This document shows positions 9,298-17,985 of a DNA stretch of 64,000 bases, piece after piece (within the stretch, counting starts at the first letter, position 1; each line of letters starts with the position of its first letter). The position numbers and the translations under genes were made by a program. Location: contig NZ_JAKZAI010000005.1 of the NCBI RefSeq assembly GCF_023156235.1, positions 186,001 to 250,000 of the forward strand. The letters run 5' to 3'. Below the pieces are notes generated by a model that worked only from the letters and a program-made list of their open reading frames with translations, made no database searches and was not told the DNA's origin. This stretch comes from Marinobacter goseongensis. GTDB taxonomy: Bacteria; Pseudomonadota; Gammaproteobacteria; Pseudomonadales; Oleiphilaceae.

Positions 9298-9831
9298 ATG
9301 AGTCTGATTTCCAAGCCCTTCGATGACAGTGGCGTTGAGCTGGTCGACCGCATCGCCCTCTACGGCAGCGCGATTTCCGCACGGGTCGAACATCTGCGCA
9401 CGGCTTCCCGACGGCCGGGGGTAACAGACGTCAACTATTCGGGGCTTGAGATCGGTATGGCGCTGTGTGATGCCCTGAACCAGATCATCGGCGCAACGCG
9501 GCAGAAAACTTACCGCAGTGAATGTGCCCGCGCCGCGAGCACGCTGTTTCTGGAGGCGGCCATGGCAGGTGAGCCTTGCGGGGATCAGGATCTTCTGATG
9601 GCCACGGCCGCCTCGATGTCACCGGATCCGGTGCTGAAAGACGCGATCGAGGACATCCTGAGGGATCCGGAGGTCCTGCCGGCCGATGACGGGGTCACCA
9701 CACAAACGGTGCTGCTGGCGTTGGTGTGGTCGGCGCTGGTGTTTGCCATGGAGTCGACGCCCTTGCCGGCGGCGCGGCAATGCGTGCGGCAGCGTATCAC
9801 CGGCGGGGCATCCGCATTGCCCCACCACTGA
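9298..9831 (+). CDS. Hypothetical protein, mostly helical
   Basis: I do not recognise this 177-residue protein. It has no signal peptide. The composition suggests an alpha-helical soluble protein, with one hydrophobic stretch near the C terminus (TVLLALVWSALVFAME). GAGGG lies 7 bases before the ATG at 9298; a GTG one codon upstream is the alternative start. It is divergent from the J1-crystallin-like gene, with only about 80 bases between the two starts, so shared regulation is possible. Confidence 0.6.
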   Translation: MSLISKPFDDSGVELVDRIALYGSAISARVEHLRTASRRPGVTDVNYSGLEIGMALCDALNQIIGATRQKTYRSECARAASTLFLEAAMAGEPCGDQDLLMATAASMSPDPVLKDAIEDILRDPEVLPADDGVTTQTVLLALVWSALVFAMESTPLPAARQCVRQRITGGASALPHH

Positions 9832-9843
9832 TTATTCAACCGG

Positions 9844-10332
9844 TTACAACAGCTCCCGGTTCACGCTGTATTCCTGCTCGATTTTCACGCGGGAATCCTC
9901 CGCCAGGAACTTGGCCACTTTCTTACCGAGAAACGGCACATCGCAGCGCACAGTCAGACTGACGTGGTTGGTACAGCGTTCCGGCGATCCGGTGAGTCTC
10001 ATGACACCGTGAATCTTGGCCGGCACATTCTCGATGCGCACGCGGAATTCGCAATGCCACTCACCGTCGTTCTTGCGGAACCAGTGTTCCTCCTGCCGTA
10101 CCTGATTCCACTCCCGGTGGAAGCTGGCCAGCACGCCGGGCACTTCGGCGGAGGTCATCATTTCCCGCTCCACCACCAGCTTGGCGGACAGATCGTCGCG
10201 GGTAAGCTCGGCCACGCGCACGTTACGGGAACCCAGTTTGCGGTTTTTTTCGATGATCCGGTTTTCGTCGAAGAAGGCTGCCAGCACCTGGTCAAGCCCT
10301 GCTTCGTAGGGATGGTTCAGTTCGAGTTCCAT
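9844..10332 (-). CDS. DUF2505 family protein (START/Bet v1-like fold)
   Basis: This 162-residue cytoplasmic protein matches the DUF2505 pattern: an N-terminal ELNHPYEAGLDQVLAAFFDE helix-strand region, the central RKNDGEWHCEFRVRIENVPAKIHG, and VPFLGKKVAKFLAED near the end. The family is thought to share the lipid-binding START-like fold, and its function is unknown. The ATG at 10332 (MELELNH) has GGAGG at the right distance. The gene is convergent with the orphan at 9298-9831, and bioA lies on the other side in the opposite direction. Confidence 0.75.
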   Translation of the reverse strand: MELELNHPYEAGLDQVLAAFFDENRIIEKNRKLGSRNVRVAELTRDDLSAKLVVEREMMTSAEVPGVLASFHREWNQVRQEEHWFRKNDGEWHCEFRVRIENVPAKIHGVMRLTGSPERCTNHVSLTVRCDVPFLGKKVAKFLAEDSRVKIEQEYSVNRELL

Positions 10333-10532
10333 AGTAGCCTCCAATCACAATGACTCAATTGTTGCGGGCGGCAGTTGCGCAAACATTGGCCGGCTGGTCA
10401 GGTTGTGAAGGCTGCGTGGCCAGAGTGATTTTGGTCACACTCTAGCCGTCCATACCCCCGGCAAGTATCATGGGCGCCCTTAATGTTTCATCCGTTACCG
10501 AGCACCCTACCGGGCCGACAGGAGACTTTTTG

Positions 10533-11882
10533 ATGCGCAACGCCGATCTCGTCGCACGGGACCTGAAATCCGTCTGGCACCCCTGCACCCAGATGAAAGA
10601 CCACGAATCCCTGCCGCTGGTCCCGATCAAACGGGGCGAAGGCGTCTGGCTGGAGGATTTCGAGAACAACCGGTACATCGATGCCGTCAGTTCCTGGTGG
10701 GTTAACCTGTTCGGACACGCCAACCCCCGCATCAACGCCGCCATCCAGGAGCAGATCGGGCAGCTCGAGCATGTGATTCTGGCGGGCTTTACCCACGAAC
10801 CGGTGGTGAATCTGTCCGAGCGGCTGATAGAAGTCACGCCGCAGGGTCTCAACAAGTGCTTCTACGCCGACAACGGCTCTTCAGCGGTGGAAGCGGCGCT
10901 GAAGATGAGCTTTCACTACTGGAAAAATCACGGCAAGCCGGGCAAGAAGAACTTCGTCAACCTGAGCAACAGCTACCACGGTGAGACTCTGGGCGCGCTG
11001 GCGCTGGGGGATGTGGCCCTTTACAAGGACACCTACCAGCCACTGCTGATGGAGGTGCTCACCGCACCGTCTCCGGACGCCTGGTACAAGGAAGCTGGCG
11101 AAACCGACGAAGACTACGCGTTGCGCCAGTTCGAGGCCATGGACAAACTGCTGGCCGAGAAGCACGACGAAATCTGTGCGGTGGTGGTCGAGCCGCTGAT
11201 CCAGTGCGCCGGCGGCATGCGCATGCACCACCCGATCTACCATACCAGGCTGCGCGAGGCCTGCGACAAATATGGTGTACACCTGATTGCTGACGAGATC
11301 GCCGTCGGTTTTGGCCGCACTGGCACCATGTTCGCCTGTGAACAATCCGGCATCACCCCGGACTTCATGTGCCTGTCAAAGGGGCTGACCGCGGGCTATC
11401 TGCCGCTGTCGGCGGTGCTGACCACCAACGATGTCTATAACGCCTTTTACGACGACTATGAGACCCTCCGGGCGTTCCTGCACTCCCACAGCTACACCGG
11501 CAACCCCATCGGCTGCGCTGTTGCCCTGGCAACCCTGGACATCTTCCGCGACGACAACGTGATCGAGAACAACAAGCGCCTGTCCGCCTGCATGGCGGAG
11601 TCGGTGGCGCACCTGGCGGATCACCCCAACGTGGGGGGCATTCGCCAGCACGGCATGACCCTGGCTATCGAAATGGTGAAGAATAAAGCCGACAAAACGC
11701 CGTTCCCCTGGCAGGAGCGGCGCGGCATCCGGGTCTACAAGCATTCACTGACCCGCCAGGCACTGCTGCGGCCATTAGGTAACGTGCTGTACTTCATGCC
11801 GCCTTACGTGATCACCGAGGATCAGATCCGCCACCTGGCTCAGGTGGCCACCGAAGGCATCGAGATTGCGGTCAGAGACTGA
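10533..11882 (+). CDS. bioA: Adenosylmethionine-8-amino-7-oxononanoate aminotransferase
   Basis: BioA (449 residues) is the PLP-dependent biotin-pathway enzyme that transaminates KAPA to DAPA using SAM as amino donor. The N-terminal SVWHPCTQMKDHE, the SSWWVNLFGHANPRIN block and the PLP lysine K283 in CLSKGLTAGYLPLSA are diagnostic. The ATG at 10533 is chosen for its GGAGA Shine-Dalgarno and family-typical N terminus. Upstream at 10423-10442 an AGAGTG...CACTCT inverted repeat could be an operator. Other biotin genes are not in the window. rsmE follows after 2 bases. Confidence 0.97.
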   Translation: MRNADLVARDLKSVWHPCTQMKDHESLPLVPIKRGEGVWLEDFENNRYIDAVSSWWVNLFGHANPRINAAIQEQIGQLEHVILAGFTHEPVVNLSERLIEVTPQGLNKCFYADNGSSAVEAALKMSFHYWKNHGKPGKKNFVNLSNSYHGETLGALALGDVALYKDTYQPLLMEVLTAPSPDAWYKEAGETDEDYALRQFEAMDKLLAEKHDEICAVVVEPLIQCAGGMRMHHPIYHTRLREACDKYGVHLIADEIAVGFGRTGTMFACEQSGITPDFMCLSKGLTAGYLPLSAVLTTNDVYNAFYDDYETLRAFLHSHSYTGNPIGCAVALATLDIFRDDNVIENNKRLSACMAESVAHLADHPNVGGIRQHGMTLAIEMVKNKADKTPFPWQERRGIRVYKHSLTRQALLRPLGNVLYFMPPYVITEDQIRHLAQVATEGIEIAVRD

Positions 11883-11884
11883 CC

Positions 11885-12619
11885 ATGCGCATCCCCCGCA
11901 TCTACACCGACTCCCCTCTCACTGAGGGGCAAGTCGCGGCGCTGGACGACAACGCCGCCCAGCACGTTGGCCGGGTACTGCGCATGCAGCCCGGCCAAGA
12001 ACTGCTGCTGTTCAACGGCGATGGCCAGGATTTCCCCGCCACTATCACCAGCGCGGGCAAAAAACAGGTGGAGGTGCAACTGGGCAGCCCGACCGCAAAC
12101 ACCACCGAATCGCCGCTGGAGATCGTTCTGGGTCAGACCCTCTCGAAGGGCGACCGCATGGATTACGCGGTGCAGAAAGCCGTGGAAATGGGGGTCACCC
12201 GCATTGTTCCGCTTACCACCGAACGCTGCGAGGTCAGACTCAAGGGTGATCGGGAAGACAAGCGTCTGCGCCACTGGCAGTCCGTCGCCATCAGCGCCGC
12301 CGAACAATGTGGCCGCGCACGGGTACCGAAAATTCTGCCGGTGATGACAGTGGACGAATGGTTCGAACGCACCGGAGATTGCGATCTCAGGCTGGTGTTA
12401 CACCATCGTACGGAACAGTCCCTGACCGCCCTGAACAAACCCGTCCGGATAGCCCTGATGATCGGTCCGGAAGGCGGACTCAGCGGCGACGAAATCGCTG
12501 CCGCCGAGCACGCAGGCTTTCTGCCCGTGGCGCTGGGGCCCCGCGTACTGCGAACCGAAACCGCGCCGGTGGCCGCCATGGCGCTGTGCCAGTGGCTTTG
12601 GGGTGACTTCGGAGGCTAA
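11885..12619 (+). CDS. rsmE: 16S rRNA (uracil1498-N3)-methyltransferase
   Basis: This 244-residue SPOUT-class enzyme methylates U1498 of 16S rRNA with SAM. The N-terminal PUA-like part contains AAQHVGRVLRMQPGQEL. The SPOUT part has GQTLSKGDRMDYAVQKAVEMGV, IGPEGGLSGDEIAAAEHAGF and LGPRVLRTETAP, the characteristic knotted SAM-binding loops. It starts 2 bases after bioA, so the genes are probably co-transcribed. Confidence 0.96.
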   Translation: MRIPRIYTDSPLTEGQVAALDDNAAQHVGRVLRMQPGQELLLFNGDGQDFPATITSAGKKQVEVQLGSPTANTTESPLEIVLGQTLSKGDRMDYAVQKAVEMGVTRIVPLTTERCEVRLKGDREDKRLRHWQSVAISAAEQCGRARVPKILPVMTVDEWFERTGDCDLRLVLHHRTEQSLTALNKPVRIALMIGPEGGLSGDEIAAAEHAGFLPVALGPRVLRTETAPVAAMALCQWLWGDFGG

Positions 12620-12661
12620 CCGGACCGACTGCGCAGCCGCCTCTGTTTGGCGTATCAGTCA

Positions 12662-12690
12662 TTGACAGGACGCGGGCTGGCTAACATTAT
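12662..12690 (+). promoter_or_regulatory. Sigma70-type promoter for the DUF445 gene
   Basis: TTGACA (12662-12667) is separated by exactly 17 bp from CATTAT (12685-12690). This is a near-consensus promoter about 90 bases before the start codon of the next gene. Confidence 0.55.
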
Positions 12691-12780
12691 CCCTGTCGGA
12701 CAGAAGCACTGATGAGAGCGGCGCCCAGGTCGGGGTGGTCATGCTCCGCAGCAACAATAACGAATGATTGCGAGTATTGG

Positions 12781-14010
12781 ATGACTAGCCTGTTTACCAA
12801 CCCTGAATTCTGGCAATACATCAGCATCCCGGTTATTGCCGCCCTGATCGGCTGGAGCACCAACTGGCTCGCCATCAAGATGACCTTTTACCCGCTGGAA
12901 TTCATTGGCAAGCCTCCCCTCCTGGGCTGGCAGGGCATCATTCCCTCCAAAGCCCGCAAAATGGCCGCAATCAGCGTGGACGCCACCATCTCGAAAATCG
13001 GTACTGTGGAAGAAATTTTCCAGCAGATTGACCCCCAGGTGCTCGCCCAGCACATCATTGAAAACGCCGAACCGCGCATCGAAGAGTACGTGGACGAGAT
13101 GATGCTGCAGGAATACCCCACATTCTGGGAGAACCTGCCCAACTCGGCCCGTCGCATGGTCTATGACCGGGTCCGCAAGGCCACGCCGCAGTTGGTGGAC
13201 AACCTGGTCAGCGACATTTCCGTGAACATCGAGGACCTGCTGGACATCAAAGGCATGGTCATCGACCGTCTCGCCAAGGACAAGCGCCTGCTGAACCGTA
13301 TTTTTCTGGAATGCGGCGACGTGGAATTCCGCTTTATCGTCAATTCCGGGCTCTACTTCGGCTTCCTGTTCGGCCTGATCCAGATGTCAGTGTGGTACTT
13401 CTATCAGAGCTGGTGGGTACTGCCGTTCTTCGGCCTGCTGGTCGGCTACGCCACCAACTGGATTGCCCTGAACGTGATCTTCCGACCGCTACACGAGAAA
13501 AAAATCGGGCCTTTCCGGCTCCAGGGCCTTTTCCTCAAGCGCCAGAATGAGGTGGCGGAGTCGTTCTGCCACATCGTCACCCACGAAATTCTCACCGTTG
13601 GCAACATCATCAACGCCATCATCGAGGGTCCCAAGGGCGACCGGGCGCGCAATATGGTGAAAAAGCACATCAAGCCGCTGGTGGATGAAACCGCCGGTAT
13701 GGGCAAGGCTCTCACCCAGATGGCGTTCGGGCCCACCGGGTTCGCAAGCCTGAAGCAGAAGGTGGGAGAGAAGGCGATCTCCATCTCGCAATCGTCCTTC
13801 AACAGCCCCATGTTCGAGCAGGATCGCGCCCGCGCGGTGGAATCGATCATGGTGGAGCGGATGATTGCGCTGTCGTCGGAGGAGTTCCAAGACCTGCTGC
13901 GCCCGTGCTTCCAGGAAGACGAGATCAAGCTCATTCTCGTGGGTGCATTCCTGGGCATGATGGCCGGCGTCGGCCAGTTGATCTTCGTGTTTGGCGGGGC
14001 GCTGTCCTGA
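12781..14010 (+). CDS. DUF445 family membrane protein
   Basis: This 409-residue protein belongs to the DUF445/YheB-like family of bacterial inner-membrane proteins of unknown role. The N-terminal hydrophobic helix is followed by IGWSTNWLAIKMTFYPLEF, a pattern repeated in the middle as VGYATNWIALNVIFRPLHE, which is the family's two-copy hallmark. A last hydrophobic helix ends the protein. The ATG at 12781 (MTSLFTNPEFW) gives a family-like N terminus. An in-frame ATG at 12712 is possible but adds an unusual basic leader. Confidence 0.8.
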   Translation: MTSLFTNPEFWQYISIPVIAALIGWSTNWLAIKMTFYPLEFIGKPPLLGWQGIIPSKARKMAAISVDATISKIGTVEEIFQQIDPQVLAQHIIENAEPRIEEYVDEMMLQEYPTFWENLPNSARRMVYDRVRKATPQLVDNLVSDISVNIEDLLDIKGMVIDRLAKDKRLLNRIFLECGDVEFRFIVNSGLYFGFLFGLIQMSVWYFYQSWWVLPFFGLLVGYATNWIALNVIFRPLHEKKIGPFRLQGLFLKRQNEVAESFCHIVTHEILTVGNIINAIIEGPKGDRARNMVKKHIKPLVDETAGMGKALTQMAFGPTGFASLKQKVGEKAISISQSSFNSPMFEQDRARAVESIMVERMIALSSEEFQDLLRPCFQEDEIKLILVGAFLGMMAGVGQLIFVFGGALS

Positions 14011-14053
14011 TCATCAGCGTGCCATTTTGCTGTGCATAAACCGGAGACGTCTC

Positions 14054-14059
14054 TATACT
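14054..14059 (+). promoter_or_regulatory. Possible -10 element (TATACT) before the HDOD gene
   Basis: CTATACT, which resembles the extended -10 favoured by RpoS, lies 54 bases before the HDOD start. The corresponding -35 (TGTGCA) is poor. Confidence 0.3.
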
Positions 14060-14112
14060 GGTCGTAGGCGGGTGCGTACCTTTTAGCGACTGAAGAGATC
14101 CGGAGGCAATGG

Positions 14113-15150
14113 ATGCCAGGCTTTTTTTCCTGGGTATCAGATTTTTTTTCGTCAAACGGGCCGTCAGCCCCGCAAGCTGAGCCAAGGTTGTTCAACCCGG
14201 TCAATCGCAATTCCGCCACCTCCGAACAGGAAATCGCCCTCGTCCGGCGCCTTGAGGATCATCTCTTTTGCTGGTTGCTTGATTCACCACCCGCAGGGCT
14301 GAGGGCGGACGTCCCGCGCATGGCGACAACCCTTGACCAGCTCGGAGAGCGCCTGGCGACATCGTCCATTGACGAATTGCCCCGCCAACCCATGAGCTTG
14401 CCCATGCTGATGCGGGCACTGTCTGACGAATCGTCCGACCGCCAGCGCCTGGGGCACATTATCCTCAGCGACCCCGCGCTGACCGATCAGTTACTGCAAA
14501 TCGCCAACAGCCCCTATTTCCGCTCGGGCGATCAGGCCATCGAGTCCGTCGACCAGGCCATTTTCTTGCTGGGCATTGATGGTATCCGGAATGTGATTTC
14601 AGCGGCGGTAATGCGGCCTATGATGGTGGCCCGCAACAGCCGCGAGGCGCTGTTTGCGCAACGGGTCTGGCGCTGGGGGCTGGCCTGCGCACGCTCGGCG
14701 GAACTGATCGCCAAGCTTCAGGGCCAGGACACCAACGCGTTCTTCATGGTCGGGCTGTTGCCGGCACTGTCCTATATCACCCTGCGCCGAGAGTTGCAGC
14801 GCATCTATCGCGGCCGCGCCGTAGGCGCAGAGCCAGAGCCGGTGGTCATTCGCCAGGCGCTGTCCCGCTATCAGTGGACCACCTCGCAGCTACTGGCCAA
14901 CGAATGGAACCTGCCCCCGCAATACCATGCCTATCTGCTGGCGGCAGAGCGCCCCTCTCCGCGACAGGCCCACACACCACTGAACGATGGCATGATCATC
15001 GGCAGTCGGGAAGTGCTGCGCCACGCCCATCAACGCAACATGGCCGAGGATAACCTGAGAACGGTAATCCGCCTTGACGATGGCCAGTTCGACCAAGTAC
15101 GCCAGGTTCTACTGCAGATGTTGGAAGGCAGCAACAGAGCCCGCCCCTGA
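14113..15150 (+). CDS. HDOD domain signalling protein
   Basis: This 345-residue cytoplasmic protein has an HDOD domain at roughly residues 95-290, with the family blocks LGHIILSDPALTDQLLQIANSPYF and SVDQAIFLLGIDGIRNVI. HDOD proteins are HD-like folds usually lacking phosphohydrolase residues, and they often act in signalling. No GGDEF, EAL or receiver domain is attached. CGGAGG precedes the ATG by 7 bases. It converges with the yihY gene across a hairpin. Confidence 0.85.
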   Translation: MPGFFSWVSDFFSSNGPSAPQAEPRLFNPVNRNSATSEQEIALVRRLEDHLFCWLLDSPPAGLRADVPRMATTLDQLGERLATSSIDELPRQPMSLPMLMRALSDESSDRQRLGHIILSDPALTDQLLQIANSPYFRSGDQAIESVDQAIFLLGIDGIRNVISAAVMRPMMVARNSREALFAQRVWRWGLACARSAELIAKLQGQDTNAFFMVGLLPALSYITLRRELQRIYRGRAVGAEPEPVVIRQALSRYQWTTSQLLANEWNLPPQYHAYLLAAERPSPRQAHTPLNDGMIIGSREVLRHAHQRNMAEDNLRTVIRLDDGQFDQVRQVLLQMLEGSNRARP

Positions 15151-15167
15151 GGCGAGGCAGGGCTCTG
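15135..15167. terminator. Shared hairpin between convergent HDOD and yihY genes
   Basis: Arms CAGAGCCC (15135-15142) and GGGCTCTG (15160-15167) enclose an inner GCCCC/GGCG pairing and overlap the HDOD stop. There is no clear T-run on either side, so it is only a probable bidirectional terminator. Confidence 0.4.
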
Positions 15168-15171
15168 GCCG

Positions 15172-16491
15172 TCAAACTTTGCCGGGCGCCTCGTCCTGAT
15201 TCAGCAGGTCGGCAAAGGTGGTGGGATGCTGGCCAGGGGAGGTGTTCTGCAGGCCTGCTGGCAATACCTTCGGCAACCGGTCAACCACCCGGTCTTCATC
15301 ATGGCGGATGGCATCCAGCACACCGTCTACCGTGATCAGGTTCAACGCCCGCCCGGGAATGAGCTTGTCGCCGTTGCTGCCGGCCAGTGTGAGAAACCCG
15401 GCGCGGATCAGTTTGTCGCTGACGCCGCGGGTGACCTCGCCGGGTACCCGCAACTGCTGTTCCAGCCACTCCTGCTGCGGGGCGGATTTCCCCTCACTGA
15501 ACGGTTTGGCCACCATCCACATCAATACTAATCCGACCTTTTCCTGCAACTCCGCTGACAACTGCACCTGGTGCCGCTTGGCGACAGATCCCGGATTCTG
15601 CAGATAGAACGACAGGCTGGCGCCCAGCAGCAGAATCATCCAGTTCAGGTAGATCCAGATCAGCAGGATGATGCCGATGGCGAAGCTGGAGTAGATCGCC
15701 TCGTATTTGGCCGACCCCGCCACGAAAGACGCAAACAGCATGCCCGCGGCCTGCCAGGACACGCCCGCCACCAGGCCACCGATAAAGGCGTAACGCAGTT
15801 TCACCCGGGTGTTGGGAATGAACACGTACACAAAAGTGAAGGCGCCGACGACCAGCATGAAGGGCGTGAATCGGGTCAGCACGATGATCAGCGACCCGAA
15901 AGGCTCTATGGCAATCAATGATTGCACGATGCTCGAGGAGAAAATTGTGGCGCTGACGCCGATGGCGGACACCATCAGCAGCGGTCCCACCATGATCACG
16001 CTCAGGTAGTTGCTGAACCGCTGGGCCATGGAGCGCATGTCCGGCACCCGCCAGATCATGTTGAACGAGCGCTCGATCTTCTGCACCAGCGACACCACCG
16101 TGTAGACCAGCAACGCCAGCCCGACAGACCCCAGCACCCCCACTTTCATGTTGTCCACAAAGCCCAGAATCTGCTCCGCGATCTGGATGCCTTGCGGCCC
16201 CATGGGCTCGAAAAACTGGTACAGGAACGGTTCCATACGCTGATGAACCCCCAGCGCCTTGAGTACCGAGAAACTCAGGGCCAGCAGCGGCACGATGCTG
16301 AGCAGGGTGGTGTACACCAGGCTCATGGAGTGCAGTGTCAGGTTGCCGCTGATCACATCCCGCGCCAGCGCGTACAGGCTGCGCCCGGTTTTGTAGAGCC
16401 AGGTCCAGGGCCAACGCTCGGGCGGATTCGGGTTTGCCAGAATCCATTTCTCGCCGGCGTTAAGCCGTTCTTTCAATTGGAAGGAAGCCAC
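15172..16491 (-). CDS. YihY/BrkB family inner-membrane protein
   Basis: This 439-residue polytopic membrane protein belongs to the YihY (formerly 'ribonuclease BN') family, whose function is unsettled. SLVYTTLLSIVPLLALSFSVL, YTVVSLVQKIERSFNMIW and the IWIYLNWMILLLGASLSFYLQNP block are family signatures. After about six membrane spans, a 120-residue soluble C-terminal part contains a winged-helix-like segment (VPGEVTRGVSDKLIRAGFL). The start is a GTG at 16491 with CAGGA upstream. Confidence 0.88.
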   Translation of the reverse strand: MASFQLKERLNAGEKWILANPNPPERWPWTWLYKTGRSLYALARDVISGNLTLHSMSLVYTTLLSIVPLLALSFSVLKALGVHQRMEPFLYQFFEPMGPQGIQIAEQILGFVDNMKVGVLGSVGLALLVYTVVSLVQKIERSFNMIWRVPDMRSMAQRFSNYLSVIMVGPLLMVSAIGVSATIFSSSIVQSLIAIEPFGSLIIVLTRFTPFMLVVGAFTFVYVFIPNTRVKLRYAFIGGLVAGVSWQAAGMLFASFVAGSAKYEAIYSSFAIGIILLIWIYLNWMILLLGASLSFYLQNPGSVAKRHQVQLSAELQEKVGLVLMWMVAKPFSEGKSAPQQEWLEQQLRVPGEVTRGVSDKLIRAGFLTLAGSNGDKLIPGRALNLITVDGVLDAIRHDEDRVVDRLPKVLPAGLQNTSPGQHPTTFADLLNQDEAPGKV

Positions 16492-16527
16492 ATAACATCC
16501 TGTTTAAAAAAGTTGTTGTAAGAGTAT

Positions 16528-16583
16528 GGGCAGTCAGCCGCAGGATTCAACCACCAGAATGCTCCCAACAGAGTTGACTGCCC
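16528..16583. promoter_or_regulatory. Spaced 9-bp inverted repeat upstream of the fadL-like gene
   Basis: GGGCAGTCA (16528-16536) and TGACTGCCC (16575-16583) are perfect complements 38 bases apart, between the divergent yihY and fadL-like genes. A paired operator or a large-loop hairpin is possible. No known regulator motif was recognised. Confidence 0.35.
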
Positions 16584-16690
16584 ACGGCTTCGAAATATCA
16601 ATATAGCATTGTCTTATTTCTACTTATGCCTGAATAACTGTATAAAGTCGGCCACTTCTTAAACCGAACCAGGCAGACAGGTACTTCATC

Positions 16691-17950
16691 ATGCAGTTGA
16701 AGTTGGCTTTCACTACGCTGGCCTTTGCCAGTGTTGCTTCCGCGCCGGCACTGGCCACCAACGGCTATTTCAAACACGGCTATGGCACCATCAGCTCCGG
16801 CATGGCAGGCGCCGCTACGGCGTTTTCCCAGGACAGCATCGCGGCTGCCTCCAACCCTGCGGGCATGGCCTTTATCGGCAACCGGGTAGACGCAGGGGTC
16901 GAGCTGTTCTCGCCCCGCCGGAAGTTCACCGTTGAAGGGGGCAACGCGACGCCTCCGCCGGGCACCTTCTACCTTGCCCCGGGCACCCGCAAGAGCCGCA
17001 ACAATCTGTTCGCCATCCCCCACTTCGGCGCGAACCGACAGCTCAACCGTGACCACAGCTTGGGCGTTTCAGTGTTTGCCAACGGCGGGCTGAACACCGA
17101 ATACGGTAGCAGCAACGGCGGCGCTTTCGGCGCAGGTTCTGCGGGGGTCAACCTTGAGCAGCTGTTTATTGCGCCTACCTGGTCCTGGAAATTTACAGAC
17201 AACCAAGCCATCGGCTTCTCCCCACTGATCGCCTATCAGCGCTTTGAGGCGAAAGGACTGTCCAGCTTCGGAGCGTTCTCCTCGAACCCGGATGCCCTCA
17301 GCAACCGCGGCACTGACGACGCTTGGGGTTACGGTTTCCAGATTGGCTGGCAAGGAGAGGTAACCGAAAATCTTCGCGCTGGGGTGAGCTGGCGTACCAT
17401 CCTGGAGATGGAGGAGTTCGAGAAATACGAGGGGCTCTTTGCCGAACAGGGCGATTTCGACTTTCCCCAGATGTTCAGCGCAGGGTTTGCCTGGTCAGGC
17501 ATTCAGGACCACTGGCTAGCCCTTGACCTGCAGCATATCCGCTACAGCGAAATCAACAGTGTGGGCAACCCGTTCCTGCCTAACGTGCAGACAGCCCGCC
17601 TGGGCGACGATGACGGTGCCGGCTTCGGCTGGGACGACATGACCATTGTGAAACTGGGATGGCAGTGGCAGCAGAACGCGTCACAAACCTGGCGAGCAGG
17701 CGTCAGTTACGGCGGCCAGCCGATCCCTGACGAAGAGGTTCTGTTCAATATTTTGGCCCCAGCTGTGCCGGAGTGGCACTTTACCGGCGGCTTTACCCAC
17801 ACCTTCAGTGACGATCTGGAAGTGTCAGGTATGGCTTTCTACGCACCGGGGAAGAGCCTGAAGGGCGACAACCCCCTCGGCCCTGGCCAGAGTATCGAGC
17901 TGCGAATGTACCAGATTGGCCTGTCCGCAAGCCTGGGTTATTTATTCTGA
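16691..17950 (+). CDS. OmpP1/FadL family outer-membrane protein
   Basis: This 419-residue outer-membrane beta-barrel is likely to be involved in uptake of long-chain fatty acids or other hydrophobic compounds. A signal peptide ends near ...SAPALA. The mature N terminus TNGYFKHGYGTISSGMAGAA and the NPAGMAF block are FadL hallmarks. The C terminus ends in an aromatic residue (SLGYLF), as barrel proteins do. The gene is monocistronic in appearance. Its exact substrate is not known from the sequence. Confidence 0.9.
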   Translation: MQLKLAFTTLAFASVASAPALATNGYFKHGYGTISSGMAGAATAFSQDSIAAASNPAGMAFIGNRVDAGVELFSPRRKFTVEGGNATPPPGTFYLAPGTRKSRNNLFAIPHFGANRQLNRDHSLGVSVFANGGLNTEYGSSNGGAFGAGSAGVNLEQLFIAPTWSWKFTDNQAIGFSPLIAYQRFEAKGLSSFGAFSSNPDALSNRGTDDAWGYGFQIGWQGEVTENLRAGVSWRTILEMEEFEKYEGLFAEQGDFDFPQMFSAGFAWSGIQDHWLALDLQHIRYSEINSVGNPFLPNVQTARLGDDDGAGFGWDDMTIVKLGWQWQQNASQTWRAGVSYGGQPIPDEEVLFNILAPAVPEWHFTGGFTHTFSDDLEVSGMAFYAPGKSLKGDNPLGPGQSIELRMYQIGLSASLGYLF

Positions 17951-17985
17951 TAACGCCGCGCGACGTTCCCCTGAATTGTGCTTAC

